From: Minisyncoccota bacterium
GTDB lineage: Bacteria > Verrucomicrobiota > Lentisphaeria > Oligosphaerales > MVZH01
DNA length: 25,665 nt
Assembly (NCBI GenBank): GCA_021734725.1
Contig: JAIPIM010000011.1
Location: 1-25,665 of the forward strand
Direction of reading: 5' to 3'
Positions 6,353-14,243 of the stretch are shown here, piece after piece. A program made the translations under genes and the position numbers. The notes beneath the pieces were generated by a model. The model did not search any database, had not been told where the DNA came from, and saw nothing but the letters and a program-made list of their open reading frames with translations. How positions within the stretch are numbered: the first letter of the stretch is position 1; every line of letters starts with the position of its first letter.

Positions 6353-9300
6353 ATGGCTAATAATGCTGTGATATTTGCTACACATCTCTTTGAACACAAT
6401 TGGCTTGGTAAAGGCGATGCAAGTACTTTCGCTCTCCCCAAACGTAGTCTCGCCTTTGTCGTTACTGCTGGTTTGTGCGTGCTGGCAGCGTGGGCAAGCT
6501 TGCCTGCTTATTCGCAACCTCAGCTCGCGTTGCCGCCGATGAAGACACCACCGGTGATCGACGGCGTGATCAATCCGGGCGAATGGAACGGCAGTGGAAA
6601 ACTCAGCGGACTCGGTTCGCCCATGGATGCCCGGGCGGCGTATGCATGGGTCGGCTATGGTCACGACAATCTGTACCTTGCTTTTCAAACCGAAATGCCG
6701 CCGAGCGGCGAACTTGTCACAAACATAAGACGGAGAGGTGGCGAGGTCATTCAGGATGATTGCGTGGAACTGTGGATTGTACCGCCCGAGGCGGGACGCA
6801 ACACGGACGGCCCAAAGGGACAAGGGTATTTCCAATTATTGGTCAATTCCATTGGTACGATATACGACCGGCATCATGAACCGGGATTTGGGCTTTCGGC
6901 ATCCGCCTGGAACGTCGACATGGATTGGGCCGGGCAAGTGCACGGCGACTTCTGGCACACAGAGATGGCCATCCCCCTTACAGAGCTGGGAATCCGAAAT
7001 CTCGTGTTTCCGTCCACGTGGAAGATGCGACTGGTCCGAGACTGGAAACGACCATGGCGACAGGCCGCCGTTGCCGCCTCCCGGCATTTCGACGATCCTG
7101 AGTCCATGATGCGGGTGGTATTTGATGACAGCGCCATCGCAACCGCTGTGTCCTTCGATGTCGAAAAATTGCTGGACGGCCAAACCACAATGGTCGTCAA
7201 TTGCACGAATCCTACGGACACGGCAATGGAGGTGGAAGTCACCGCAAAAGTCGAAGCGGGAGACGATACCGTTGTCGACGAACGCACGGGGCTGTCTCTT
7301 CCCGCAGATACGGAGAAATCGGCGACCATTCCGCTGAAGCTGGACTTGGCACCCAAAAACACTCTCTCCGTCAATGTACGAGATGTAACGAATGGCCGAA
7401 TGCTGTATGCCCGCCAAACGGTGTTCCGCCCCCCACCCGAGAAAAAATGGAAGATGCCGGAGGCCGACCTGACATTTTATCTGTCGTTTGACAAATCCAG
7501 CCTGGCCGCGGATGTAGCAAAAGGGGCCCGACAACCCATCGACATCGACGGCGACTACGAGTTCATCCAAGGCTTGAGAAAAGGTGGGAAGGCCCTTCTT
7601 TTTAAAGAAAACTCTACAGTGACGTATGACAACAAAGACAACTTGACCGTCCCCTGTGCCGTTTCCTTCTGGATACAATTGTTCCGCGAACGAAAGGGGA
7701 AGGAACGTACGTATTTCTGGCGCACTGCATTCCAACAGAAAGGCTACATGGGCATCCAGGATTCCATATACGGGCATCTCCTGCTCTGGCTTCAATATTT
7801 TCCGGACATGTCGCAGATCATCCGTGTCAATAGAATTTTCCCCTGGCAGCAAGGACGGTGGTTCCACATCGCCGTCAATATTTCAGAAGACAACGTGGAA
7901 CTCTATCGTGATGGCAAGCTCATGGGGCAGGGATCCCTGGACCGGCCCCTGTCGGAGACGGAGCTGTCACCGTTTCTTATCGGTGGCACGGGCTATGCCA
8001 TGGACGAACTCAAACATTTCTCAAGGACGCTCACGCCTTCGGAGGTTGAACAGCTGGCGCTCGGCGGACAGTCGCTCGATGGGAAGATATCATGGTTCCC
8101 TTCATTGAATTCACTTGCGGTCGAGGCCGTTTCAGAAGAGGATATTTCCGACAGACCCCTGAAACTGGTGGTCATGGCAATGGACGACCAGCAAACCGTG
8201 ATGCACTGTGCCGACATCGCACAGGCCGACTGGTCGCGGACCGACGCGGACACCCATCGCTTGCGACGCGTCGTCTCCCTGCCTGAATTAGAGGAAGCAA
8301 CCTACAATACGTTCGTTCTGAAAGGCAATGATATTCACGAAGACAGACGGCTTTTAGAGCGGGAATTCGTCGTGAAACACTACGCCTGGGAAAACAACGA
8401 CCTCGGTAAGAGTGACACCATCATCCCGCCGTTCACTCCCATTGAGGTCAACGGTAACACATTGAGCTGCGTATTGCGGGATTACGAACTTGGTCCTCTG
8501 GGGCTCCCGGACAAAGTGACCAGCGAAGGCCGTCAGATCCTCCATAACCCCATAACCCTAAACGTCGTACGCAATGGACAACACCTTTCCTGGACCAACA
8601 CCGGAAATCTCCAGTGGCTCGAAAAAGAACCGCATCTGGCACGATTCCGGGCGGCGGCGGCAAATTCGGCACTGAAAGTCACCAGCGAAGGTCATCTCGA
8701 CTACGCTGGGTTGCTACAGCTGAAACTCACAATCGTCCCCGAGGACGATGCTGAGATCGACCGCGTTTACCTGGACGTTCCCGTGAAGAAGGAAACAGCA
8801 CGGCTGTACCACGCGGTCGGCGAACACCTGCGGGCAAACCCCGCCGCGCAAGTTCCACGGGAGAACGGCATGTTCTTCGAAAGCCGATCCATCCCCCAGC
8901 CGAGCATCGCCGACAATTTTATACCATACGTCTGGATCGGTGAAGAACGGCGCGGTATGTCATGGGTCGCTGACTGGGATAAGGACTGGATTCATTCCGA
9001 AACCAGAGCCGCGGTGGAACTGATAAAGCAAGACTCCGGGCAAGTGCTGATTCGAGTCAACTTTATCAATGGTCCGGTTGTCTTAAAACGCACACGCGAC
9101 ATCGAGTTCGGCCTGATGGCGTCACCCGTCAAACCCATGCCGAACGACTGGAAACAGAAGGTGTTCGAATTCGATTATCCAGGCACTGGAAAGTACACCA
9201 TACTTTGGACGGCCCAGGCCGGTTTTCACTATAACTGGGCCAGCCGGTATCCGCTGGACAAGGACTGGGCGTACATCGAAAAACTCATGGAAACTCGCAA

Positions 9301-10396
9301 AACGGGAACCGTGGATCAAGCATTCATTGACCGGTGGATCGAAAAGGTCATGACCCATCCCGGGAAACTCACCCACAGGAGTTCCGAAGCCAAGGTCAGA
9401 CGGCACGTTCTGAGCGCGTTCCGCAGAGCACAAAAAAACGATGTGAAACTCCTGCCGTACTCGGTGGCAAGAGAACGCGCCGATCGTTTGCCGGAGTACG
9501 AAGTGTACGGTGATGAATGGGAGTATCGGCACCGCATGAATTGCTCCGAATCCTTTCGCGACTATGCCGTGTGGTACGCGGCGAAGATGATGGGGCACGG
9601 CATGGATGGAATGTATGTCGATAACACATTTGCGGCAGCGAAGTACACTTGGCCCACAGGCGAGGCCTATATCGGTGAAAACGGCGAGATACATCCGTCG
9701 CTGGGTATCCTGTCGCGAACCAGACCGCTGATCAGACGACTGGCAACGATGATGGTCGATAAAGGGCACGACCCGTTCGTCTTTGTCCACATGACAAACG
9801 CCAATATCCTTCCTCTGCTCTCGTTCGCCCAAGCCAATCTGGGATGGGAATGGAAGTATGGGAAAAGCGATTTCCAGGAAAAATTCACGCCCGCATACAT
9901 CCGGGCGGTCAATATCGGTCAGCAGGCGGGAACCATTCCCGTCGTGCTCGGCGGAGTGACAGGGCTCAAGCCGAACAGCGAAGAAGAGATTCGCCTCTCG
10001 AGAACCGCTCTCGCCATGACCTTGCCGCATCACATCTTCCCGCGGGCACGCATCCATGGGCCAACCTGCATAAAGGCAAGAAAAATTGTTTTGGACTTTG
10101 TCGCCCGCTCCGCGGTGAAAACTCACTTCTACTGGGACAACAAGGAACTTGTGCAGGCGCCCGAGAACCTGATGGCGACAATCCATAGAAGCGAGGATCA
10201 ACTATTGCTCGTGATTGGCAACCTCAAAGGCGCGGGTAAATATGAGATTGATCTGAATCTCGAGAAATTGGGAATTGACGCAATTACAAGGGCCGTGAAT
10301 GAAGAGACCGGAGAAACAGTGGCGTTCGAAGGTAACTCCGTAAAGATTGCGGTCAACCGACACGACTTTGCGCTGGTCGGGCTGAACATCGAATAG
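6353..10396 (+). CDS. Secreted multidomain glycoside hydrolase: CBM9-like, LamG, DUF6067-type catalytic module
   Basis: The product has 1347 residues. After a long 31-residue n-region comes a hydrophobic stretch (32-50) ending PAYSQ, so a signal peptide is likely cleaved near residue 54. Residues about 60-260 form a CBM9-like module (TPPVIDGVINPGEWNGSGKL, DDCVELWIVP). Residues about 373-569 form a LamG/concanavalin module (LTFYLSFDKSS to LTPSEVEQLALGG). From about 640 to 1270 the sequence resembles DUF6067 hydrolase-like proteins (YVWIGEERRGMSWVADWDKDW; GMDGMYVDNT near 1085-1091, an acidic strand end typical of a TIM-barrel active site). The ATG is fixed by AGGAGAG at 6342-6348. The role is presumably extracellular or periplasmic polysaccharide breakdown; the substrate and catalytic residues are not known to me. 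Operator site B lies in its leader. Confidence 0.8.
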   Translation: MANNAVIFATHLFEHNWLGKGDASTFALPKRSLAFVVTAGLCVLAAWASLPAYSQPQLALPPMKTPPVIDGVINPGEWNGSGKLSGLGSPMDARAAYAWVGYGHDNLYLAFQTEMPPSGELVTNIRRRGGEVIQDDCVELWIVPPEAGRNTDGPKGQGYFQLLVNSIGTIYDRHHEPGFGLSASAWNVDMDWAGQVHGDFWHTEMAIPLTELGIRNLVFPSTWKMRLVRDWKRPWRQAAVAASRHFDDPESMMRVVFDDSAIATAVSFDVEKLLDGQTTMVVNCTNPTDTAMEVEVTAKVEAGDDTVVDERTGLSLPADTEKSATIPLKLDLAPKNTLSVNVRDVTNGRMLYARQTVFRPPPEKKWKMPEADLTFYLSFDKSSLAADVAKGARQPIDIDGDYEFIQGLRKGGKALLFKENSTVTYDNKDNLTVPCAVSFWIQLFRERKGKERTYFWRTAFQQKGYMGIQDSIYGHLLLWLQYFPDMSQIIRVNRIFPWQQGRWFHIAVNISEDNVELYRDGKLMGQGSLDRPLSETELSPFLIGGTGYAMDELKHFSRTLTPSEVEQLALGGQSLDGKISWFPSLNSLAVEAVSEEDISDRPLKLVVMAMDDQQTVMHCADIAQADWSRTDADTHRLRRVVSLPELEEATYNTFVLKGNDIHEDRRLLEREFVVKHYAWENNDLGKSDTIIPPFTPIEVNGNTLSCVLRDYELGPLGLPDKVTSEGRQILHNPITLNVVRNGQHLSWTNTGNLQWLEKEPHLARFRAAAANSALKVTSEGHLDYAGLLQLKLTIVPEDDAEIDRVYLDVPVKKETARLYHAVGEHLRANPAAQVPRENGMFFESRSIPQPSIADNFIPYVWIGEERRGMSWVADWDKDWIHSETRAAVELIKQDSGQVLIRVNFINGPVVLKRTRDIEFGLMASPVKPMPNDWKQKVFEFDYPGTGKYTILWTAQAGFHYNWASRYPLDKDWAYIEKLMETRKTGTVDQAFIDRWIEKVMTHPGKLTHRSSEAKVRRHVLSAFRRAQKNDVKLLPYSVARERADRLPEYEVYGDEWEYRHRMNCSESFRDYAVWYAAKMMGHGMDGMYVDNTFAAAKYTWPTGEAYIGENGEIHPSLGILSRTRPLIRRLATMMVDKGHDPFVFVHMTNANILPLLSFAQANLGWEWKYGKSDFQEKFTPAYIRAVNIGQQAGTIPVVLGGVTGLKPNSEEEIRLSRTALAMTLPHHIFPRARIHGPTCIKARKIVLDFVARSAVKTHFYWDNKELVQAPENLMATIHRSEDQLLLVIGNLKGAGKYEIDLNLEKLGIDAITRAVNEETGETVAFEGNSVKIAVNRHDFALVGLNIE

Positions 10397-10425
10397 TCCG
10401 CGGGCAGGTCAACATTCGACACGAA

Positions 10426-11181
10426 TTGAAGACGGCAAGCATACTGAAACCAGTGACAACCACAAAACTATTTACTTTAATTGAACTCTTGGTCGTAGTG
10501 GCGATTATCGCGATTCTCGCCAGTTTGCTTTTACCCGCATTAAGAACGGCACGAGAAAGTGCAAATCGTACCGTCTGCATCAGCCGCAATCGGCAAATGC
10601 TACAGGGGATGACCATGTTCATCGGCGACAACAAATACTATCCCCCGTTCCTCTCCGAATCCAACGACCCTTCGAACAACCACTATCACCCATTGCACAA
10701 TCAACTCGAATCCAACTGGTGGGGTGGCATGCTGGCGCCGTACATGGGCGACGAACCGTTCTCTTACTGGAACGTACCGAATTGGTCAGAATGGCACCTG
10801 TGCCCGGTTAATCGCGTCACGCCACAACGGGATTGGATAGCTTACAGCATCTGGTTCGGGTTTGCACGCGCCAACCCCGGTTCGGCAGTCACTCGCGCTC
10901 ACAGGACGGTTACACCGCATGAAGTTGTACACCCCAGTGAATCAGCGCTTTTTACCGACCGCATGAACGATGACTCTCTCAGGGGGGATGGCGCAATTCG
11001 GCGTTACTACTACGCGGCCGGCCCCGGCGGAAGCCCCGACTGGGACCATCACGGCGTGGGAGCGGTCTACGGCTTCGCTGACGGCCATGCTGGCCTGGTG
11101 GAAGAAGAAGAGGCTAAGACGCTGTATTCCTCGGATTCAAATAAGGACACTATTTATTTCAAATACCCAAAAGACTGGTAG
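10426..11181 (+). CDS. Pseudopilin-like protein (prepilin-type N-terminus, FADGH tail)
   Basis: A protein of about 251 residues with a short leader and then FTLIELLVVVAIIAILAS LLLPAL, the hydrophobic helix of type IV pilin/type II pseudopilin proteins. The residue before the Phe is Leu (TKLFTLIEL) rather than the Gly normally required by prepilin peptidase. A C-terminal YGFADGHA matches the H-X9-DG-like motif of the large PVC families of such proteins. They occur in many copies in Lentisphaerota and Planctomycetota, often beside hydrolase genes, and are thought to act in secretion or at the envelope. The start is uncertain: TTG 10426 has no clear ribosome-binding site, and GTG 10453 would leave a shorter leader. 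It follows the hydrolase by 29 nt, so is probably in the same operon. Confidence 0.82.
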   Translation: MKTASILKPVTTTKLFTLIELLVVVAIIAILASLLLPALRTARESANRTVCISRNRQMLQGMTMFIGDNKYYPPFLSESNDPSNNHYHPLHNQLESNWWGGMLAPYMGDEPFSYWNVPNWSEWHLCPVNRVTPQRDWIAYSIWFGFARANPGSAVTRAHRTVTPHEVVHPSESALFTDRMNDDSLRGDGAIRRYYYAAGPGGSPDWDHHGVGAVYGFADGHAGLVEEEEAKTLYSSDSNKDTIYFKYPKDW

Positions 11182-11483
11182 TTTACAGTGTGACAGCTCA
11201 ATCAATCCACGGTTTGAAGGTCCCTGGGAGATGAACACTATACACAAGCATCCCATGGGATCCATTGGGGTGAAACATGAAGTTAAAGATGAAGGTATAA
11301 ACGCTTCAAAACCGTAATCTTTCGCCGCAATCTTTACCGTAATCTGGTTCTTTCGATGCGAGATGTCAATCACAAATTGTTTAAAAATGCAAACTGGCAG
11401 GCTGTCGGACTTAGCACCTCGAATCTGATGCTGAATATATCGGGGCAGTATTTGTTCCGGCTTCCCTGCAATAGGAGAGGCCG
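11182..11483. other. 302-bp intergenic region with small repeats
   Basis: No gene is supported here. It holds a 12-bp perfect palindrome (ATCCCATGGGAT, 11250-11261) and three short direct repeats (11312-11345, listed separately). I see no strong sigma70 promoter. The last bases give the ribosome-binding site AGGAGAGG (11473-11480) for the following TTG start. Confidence 0.6.
11312..11345 (+). repeat. Three short direct repeats, consensus CCGYAATCT
   Basis: CCGTAATCT (11312-11320), CCGCAATCT (11325-11333) and CCGTAATCT (11337-11345) are spaced 13 and 12 nt apart, with TTT following the first two. They lie about 140 nt upstream of the GH43-like gene and could be a helically phased binding site. 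Confidence 0.5.
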
Positions 11484-12473
11484 TTGACTCAACGCTACAA
11501 GCCAGTCCTGAAAACCGGCCCGATCATTCTTGAATCACACGACGCCCACCTGCGGGATCCGTCCGGAGTTCTTTTGTCTGAGGATCGTTATCATTGCTGG
11601 CCGACCCGGGTTGACATGGCCGTGGGATCGCCCGTCGGCTACCGCGGAAAAGTGTGGCACTTCGCTGCCTCATCGCCGGAGGGCCCCTGGGAAGACCTCG
11701 GCCCCGCGATTCTCCCAGCTTCAGACCCCGGCGCTTACGACAGCCTGGGTACATTTACCGCCGACGCCATCTTCGATCCAGACCGCGAAACGTGGTTTCT
11801 TTTCTATTCGGCCGTAGACCAAAACTTTACGAACGAACGCACCGTGTCAGGCTTTGGACGAACGTGCATTGCAATGGCACGAAGCGGCAGTCCAGACGGC
11901 CCCTGGGAAAAGCTGCCGCTGAATCCCATCATTACACCAGGTCACGAACCGGAAGCATGGGACGGTCTGCGCATCGATGAAGCCATGCCCATGGTTGTTT
12001 TTGGCGAAAAACGTTTGTACATGCGGGGCGTTCAGTTGGTCTGTGAACAGCCATTCCAGAACCGCCAACTTCCAGGTCTCTATCTGCCAGAGAATACTGG
12101 CAGATGGGACTGCGCGTACCAAGCATCGGACCATTGTCCGCTGACACTGCCGCCCAACGGCGCCCGAGGGTTTGAAGCGTACGCGTACTTCCCGGATCCG
12201 GACGGCATACTCCACATGCTCAGCACAAACCCCATTGAGGGTCCCCGCAATCAGCTGGGTCATGCCATCTCACGGGATGGGATAAACTGGCGGCACATGG
12301 AACCGCTGCACCTGGATAATCCCGGGGGATATGTGTTCGCTGTCCATCCCGTATGGGAATCAGCCACTCCGGGCAGCGACGGCAAACCGACCGCCATGGT
12401 GACCCAGATTCTCGACACAGATGGACGAATGAAAGTGCAGCTTCTGACTCTCGAGTGGATCGACAGGCACTGA
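11484..12473 (+). CDS. GH43/GH32-like five-bladed beta-propeller glycosidase (cytoplasmic)
   Basis: A 329-residue protein without a signal peptide. Its repeating blade motifs are typical of the GH43/GH32/GH68 superfamily: RDPSGVLLSEDRYHCW (Asp25 in the position of the catalytic base), SSPEGPWEDLG, FTADAIFDPDRETWFLFYSA, MARSGSPDGPWEK, IDEAMPMVVF (acidic residue in the place of the proton donor) and HAISRDGINW. Family members remove arabinose, xylose, fructose or related residues; the exact family cannot be fixed by eye and an inactive or phosphorylase-like member is possible. The start is a TTG at 11484 preceded at good distance by AGGAGAGG (11473-11480). It converges with the GH51 gene, whose stop is only 23 nt away. 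The two intracellular enzymes may act in sequence on imported oligosaccharides. Confidence 0.75.
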   Translation: MTQRYKPVLKTGPIILESHDAHLRDPSGVLLSEDRYHCWPTRVDMAVGSPVGYRGKVWHFAASSPEGPWEDLGPAILPASDPGAYDSLGTFTADAIFDPDRETWFLFYSAVDQNFTNERTVSGFGRTCIAMARSGSPDGPWEKLPLNPIITPGHEPEAWDGLRIDEAMPMVVFGEKRLYMRGVQLVCEQPFQNRQLPGLYLPENTGRWDCAYQASDHCPLTLPPNGARGFEAYAYFPDPDGILHMLSTNPIEGPRNQLGHAISRDGINWRHMEPLHLDNPGGYVFAVHPVWESATPGSDGKPTAMVTQILDTDGRMKVQLLTLEWIDRH

Positions 12474-12496
12474 TTCGCGGGGTCGGACGATCGAAA

Positions 12497-14059
12497 TCAG
12501 CGGTGGCGAGCTTCTCGCCGCACGCTGGATTTCTTTATTGAGGCGTTGATCCCGTTCTCCGTGCCCGCCAGGCAGATGGACAGAATTGAGCAGGGGGGCA
12601 ACTGCACAGACAGCTTCCCATCAGAAAAGACGACGGGATGCTTTCTCGCTTTAACGCGTTCGGGTTCTTCAAACGTATTCTGTGCCCGAGGATCCGCCGT
12701 GAGAACACGCGATGTTCCTGACGCCGGCGCGAAACTCCCCACGACATCGATGTCGTATGTAAAGGCCTTCTCCAAATCCGCGTTAGTGAAGGTTATGAGC
12801 ATCTGTTGCCTGTCCGGAGATAGAGAAACCGATGCAGTGACGACGTCCAGCGACTTGTCGGTAGTCAGCACCGTCTCAGGACTCTCGATTGCCACCTGCG
12901 GAGTCGTGTGAAGACTTTCCACCGCTTGCCCACCCTGGTGTTCCTTGAACATCTCGAACACGTGGAAGGTCGGGGTCCGGTACGTACGCGACCCATCCGT
13001 CCGCAACAAGGCATGCAAAACATTAACGCTCTGCGCGATGGTTGCCAATCCGATCCTGCCTGGATACCGTTGAAGCAAATGAAAGTAGCGCGCAGCGAAG
13101 AGTGCGTCACGCTGCGTACACGGCTGCTCGCAGTTGTTTGTCATCGAGGTCCCGGGATGCCATAGCCCCCATTCGTCAAGTGCCAACTTGACATTCTGGT
13201 TTCCGACAATCGCATCAACGCTGCCGAGGAAAGACTCGATGCGCAGCCGGTTGCGTTGGTCAATCTGTGCGAGAACATTCCAATAGTCCTGCGTTGTGAA
13301 CGTATCTCCATTGCCCTGGCCGGAGTAGAGATGCAGGGATGCAAGTTCCATATTGTCGCGAATTCCCGCTATTACTTCCTGGAGCCAGTCATTATGAGGC
13401 GAGAATGGCTTCGGATTCCAAGTGGGCTCTACGAGGCTGGCGATGCACTTGATCCCGGGAGAAACGCGCCGCATGTTTTTGCGCCAAAGAAGGTACCGCT
13501 GTACATAATCCTGCGGGCGGTGCAACCAGTAGGATTCGTTTCCGATGGCCCAGTATTCGACGTGCCAGGGATCGGCCTTGCCGTTCTTGCGCCGCTGTTG
13601 GGCAAAGCTGGTAGGGCCATCGGCATTGCAGTATTCCACCCAGTTCATCGCGTCCTGTGCCGTGAGCGTGGCGGTATTGGCACACAAATTCGGCTTTGCC
13701 CTCGTCAGTTCGCAGAACTGCATGAACTCATGGGTACCGAAGGCATTTGTCTCTTCTTTGCCGGCCTCGCATTCATGGAAACGGATTGGCCGTTTCCTTG
13801 CGGGGCCCACCCCGTCACGCCAGTCGTAGCACTCCGCGAAATAACCGCCCGGCCACCGGATAAGAGGCGCGGCGACAGCGCGAAAGACGTCAACCGCCTC
13901 TTTGCGAATGCCGCCGATATTGGGAATAGAGGAGTCCTTGCCAACCCATATCCCGTCATAGATGCAATGACCCAGATGCTCAATGAAATGCCCGTAGACT
14001 TCAGGAGCAATCGTGCCTCGGCGCCTGTCGCTGTAGACTGTGAGTCTTTCCATTGTCAT
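12497..14059 (-). CDS. Alpha-L-arabinofuranosidase, GH51
   Basis: A 520-residue cytoplasmic enzyme. The GH51 features are clear: N-terminal APEVYGHFIEHLGHCIYDGIWVG, RWPGGYFAECYDW (68-80), the acid/base Glu175 in WAIGNESYW, and the nucleophile Glu296 in LALDEWGLWH. The acid/base carries the same number as in the Geobacillus stearothermophilus enzyme. A C-terminal beta-sandwich follows. GH51 enzymes release terminal alpha-L-arabinofuranosyl residues from arabinan, arabinoxylan or their oligosaccharides with retention of configuration. The start at 14059 is supported by AAAGGA 7 nt upstream. It is followed by no co-directional sugar gene and converges with the GH43-like gene. Together with the sugar kinase and GntR/LacI-like regulator it suggests arabinose-containing glycans as a food source. 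Confidence 0.93.
   Translation of the reverse strand: MTMERLTVYSDRRRGTIAPEVYGHFIEHLGHCIYDGIWVGKDSSIPNIGGIRKEAVDVFRAVAAPLIRWPGGYFAECYDWRDGVGPARKRPIRFHECEAGKEETNAFGTHEFMQFCELTRAKPNLCANTATLTAQDAMNWVEYCNADGPTSFAQQRRKNGKADPWHVEYWAIGNESYWLHRPQDYVQRYLLWRKNMRRVSPGIKCIASLVEPTWNPKPFSPHNDWLQEVIAGIRDNMELASLHLYSGQGNGDTFTTQDYWNVLAQIDQRNRLRIESFLGSVDAIVGNQNVKLALDEWGLWHPGTSMTNNCEQPCTQRDALFAARYFHLLQRYPGRIGLATIAQSVNVLHALLRTDGSRTYRTPTFHVFEMFKEHQGGQAVESLHTTPQVAIESPETVLTTDKSLDVVTASVSLSPDRQQMLITFTNADLEKAFTYDIDVVGSFAPASGTSRVLTADPRAQNTFEEPERVKARKHPVVFSDGKLSVQLPPCSILSICLAGTENGINASIKKSSVRREARHR
12505..12519. terminator. Hairpin between the convergent GH43-like and GH51 genes
   Basis: GGCGAG (12505-12510) and CTCGCC (12514-12519) form a 6-bp GC-rich stem with a CTT loop. 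It lies 32 nt after the GH43-like stop and inside the last codons of GH51. A T-rich stretch (12531-12539) follows on the plus strand at a distance. It is a weak terminator candidate. Confidence 0.3.
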
Positions 14060-14243
14060 TCACGTATCCTTTCGGTTCAGTGTGTGCCCCAACACCATGA
14101 TCTGGGGCCGACGTAGGAGGTCCCCAGTATCAATTTGTTCGCATTTATCTCAATGGATACCACCGCTGAAATTCCGCGGATTCAGGACATTGTATAGGTT
14201 CGATTGAATAATTGCTGACAACAGCGAGCTTCGGGGAGATTTT
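14060..14243 (-). promoter_or_regulatory. Leader and promoter region of the GH51 gene
   Basis: Read on the minus strand, TTGTCA and TATACA (19-nt gap, weak) could form a promoter near 14190-14220. Closer to the gene, CTGGGG (14102-14107 in plus coordinates) pairs with CCCCAG (14122-14127) as a leader hairpin just upstream of the AAAGGA ribosome-binding site. Neither copy of the GntR-regulator operator motif occurs here. No gene is supported in this stretch. Confidence 0.35.

Noticed and set aside
9122..10201. Long open frame on the minus strand (359 codons) inside the hydrolase gene
   Set aside because: It is a shadow of the strongly recognisable plus-strand protein, has Arg/His/Phe-rich composition, and has no ribosome-binding site or family motif.
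13256..14116. Plus-strand open frame (286 codons) opposite the GH51 gene
   Set aside because: It is fully antisense to a clear GH51 enzyme with both catalytic glutamates. The frame has no recognisable domain.
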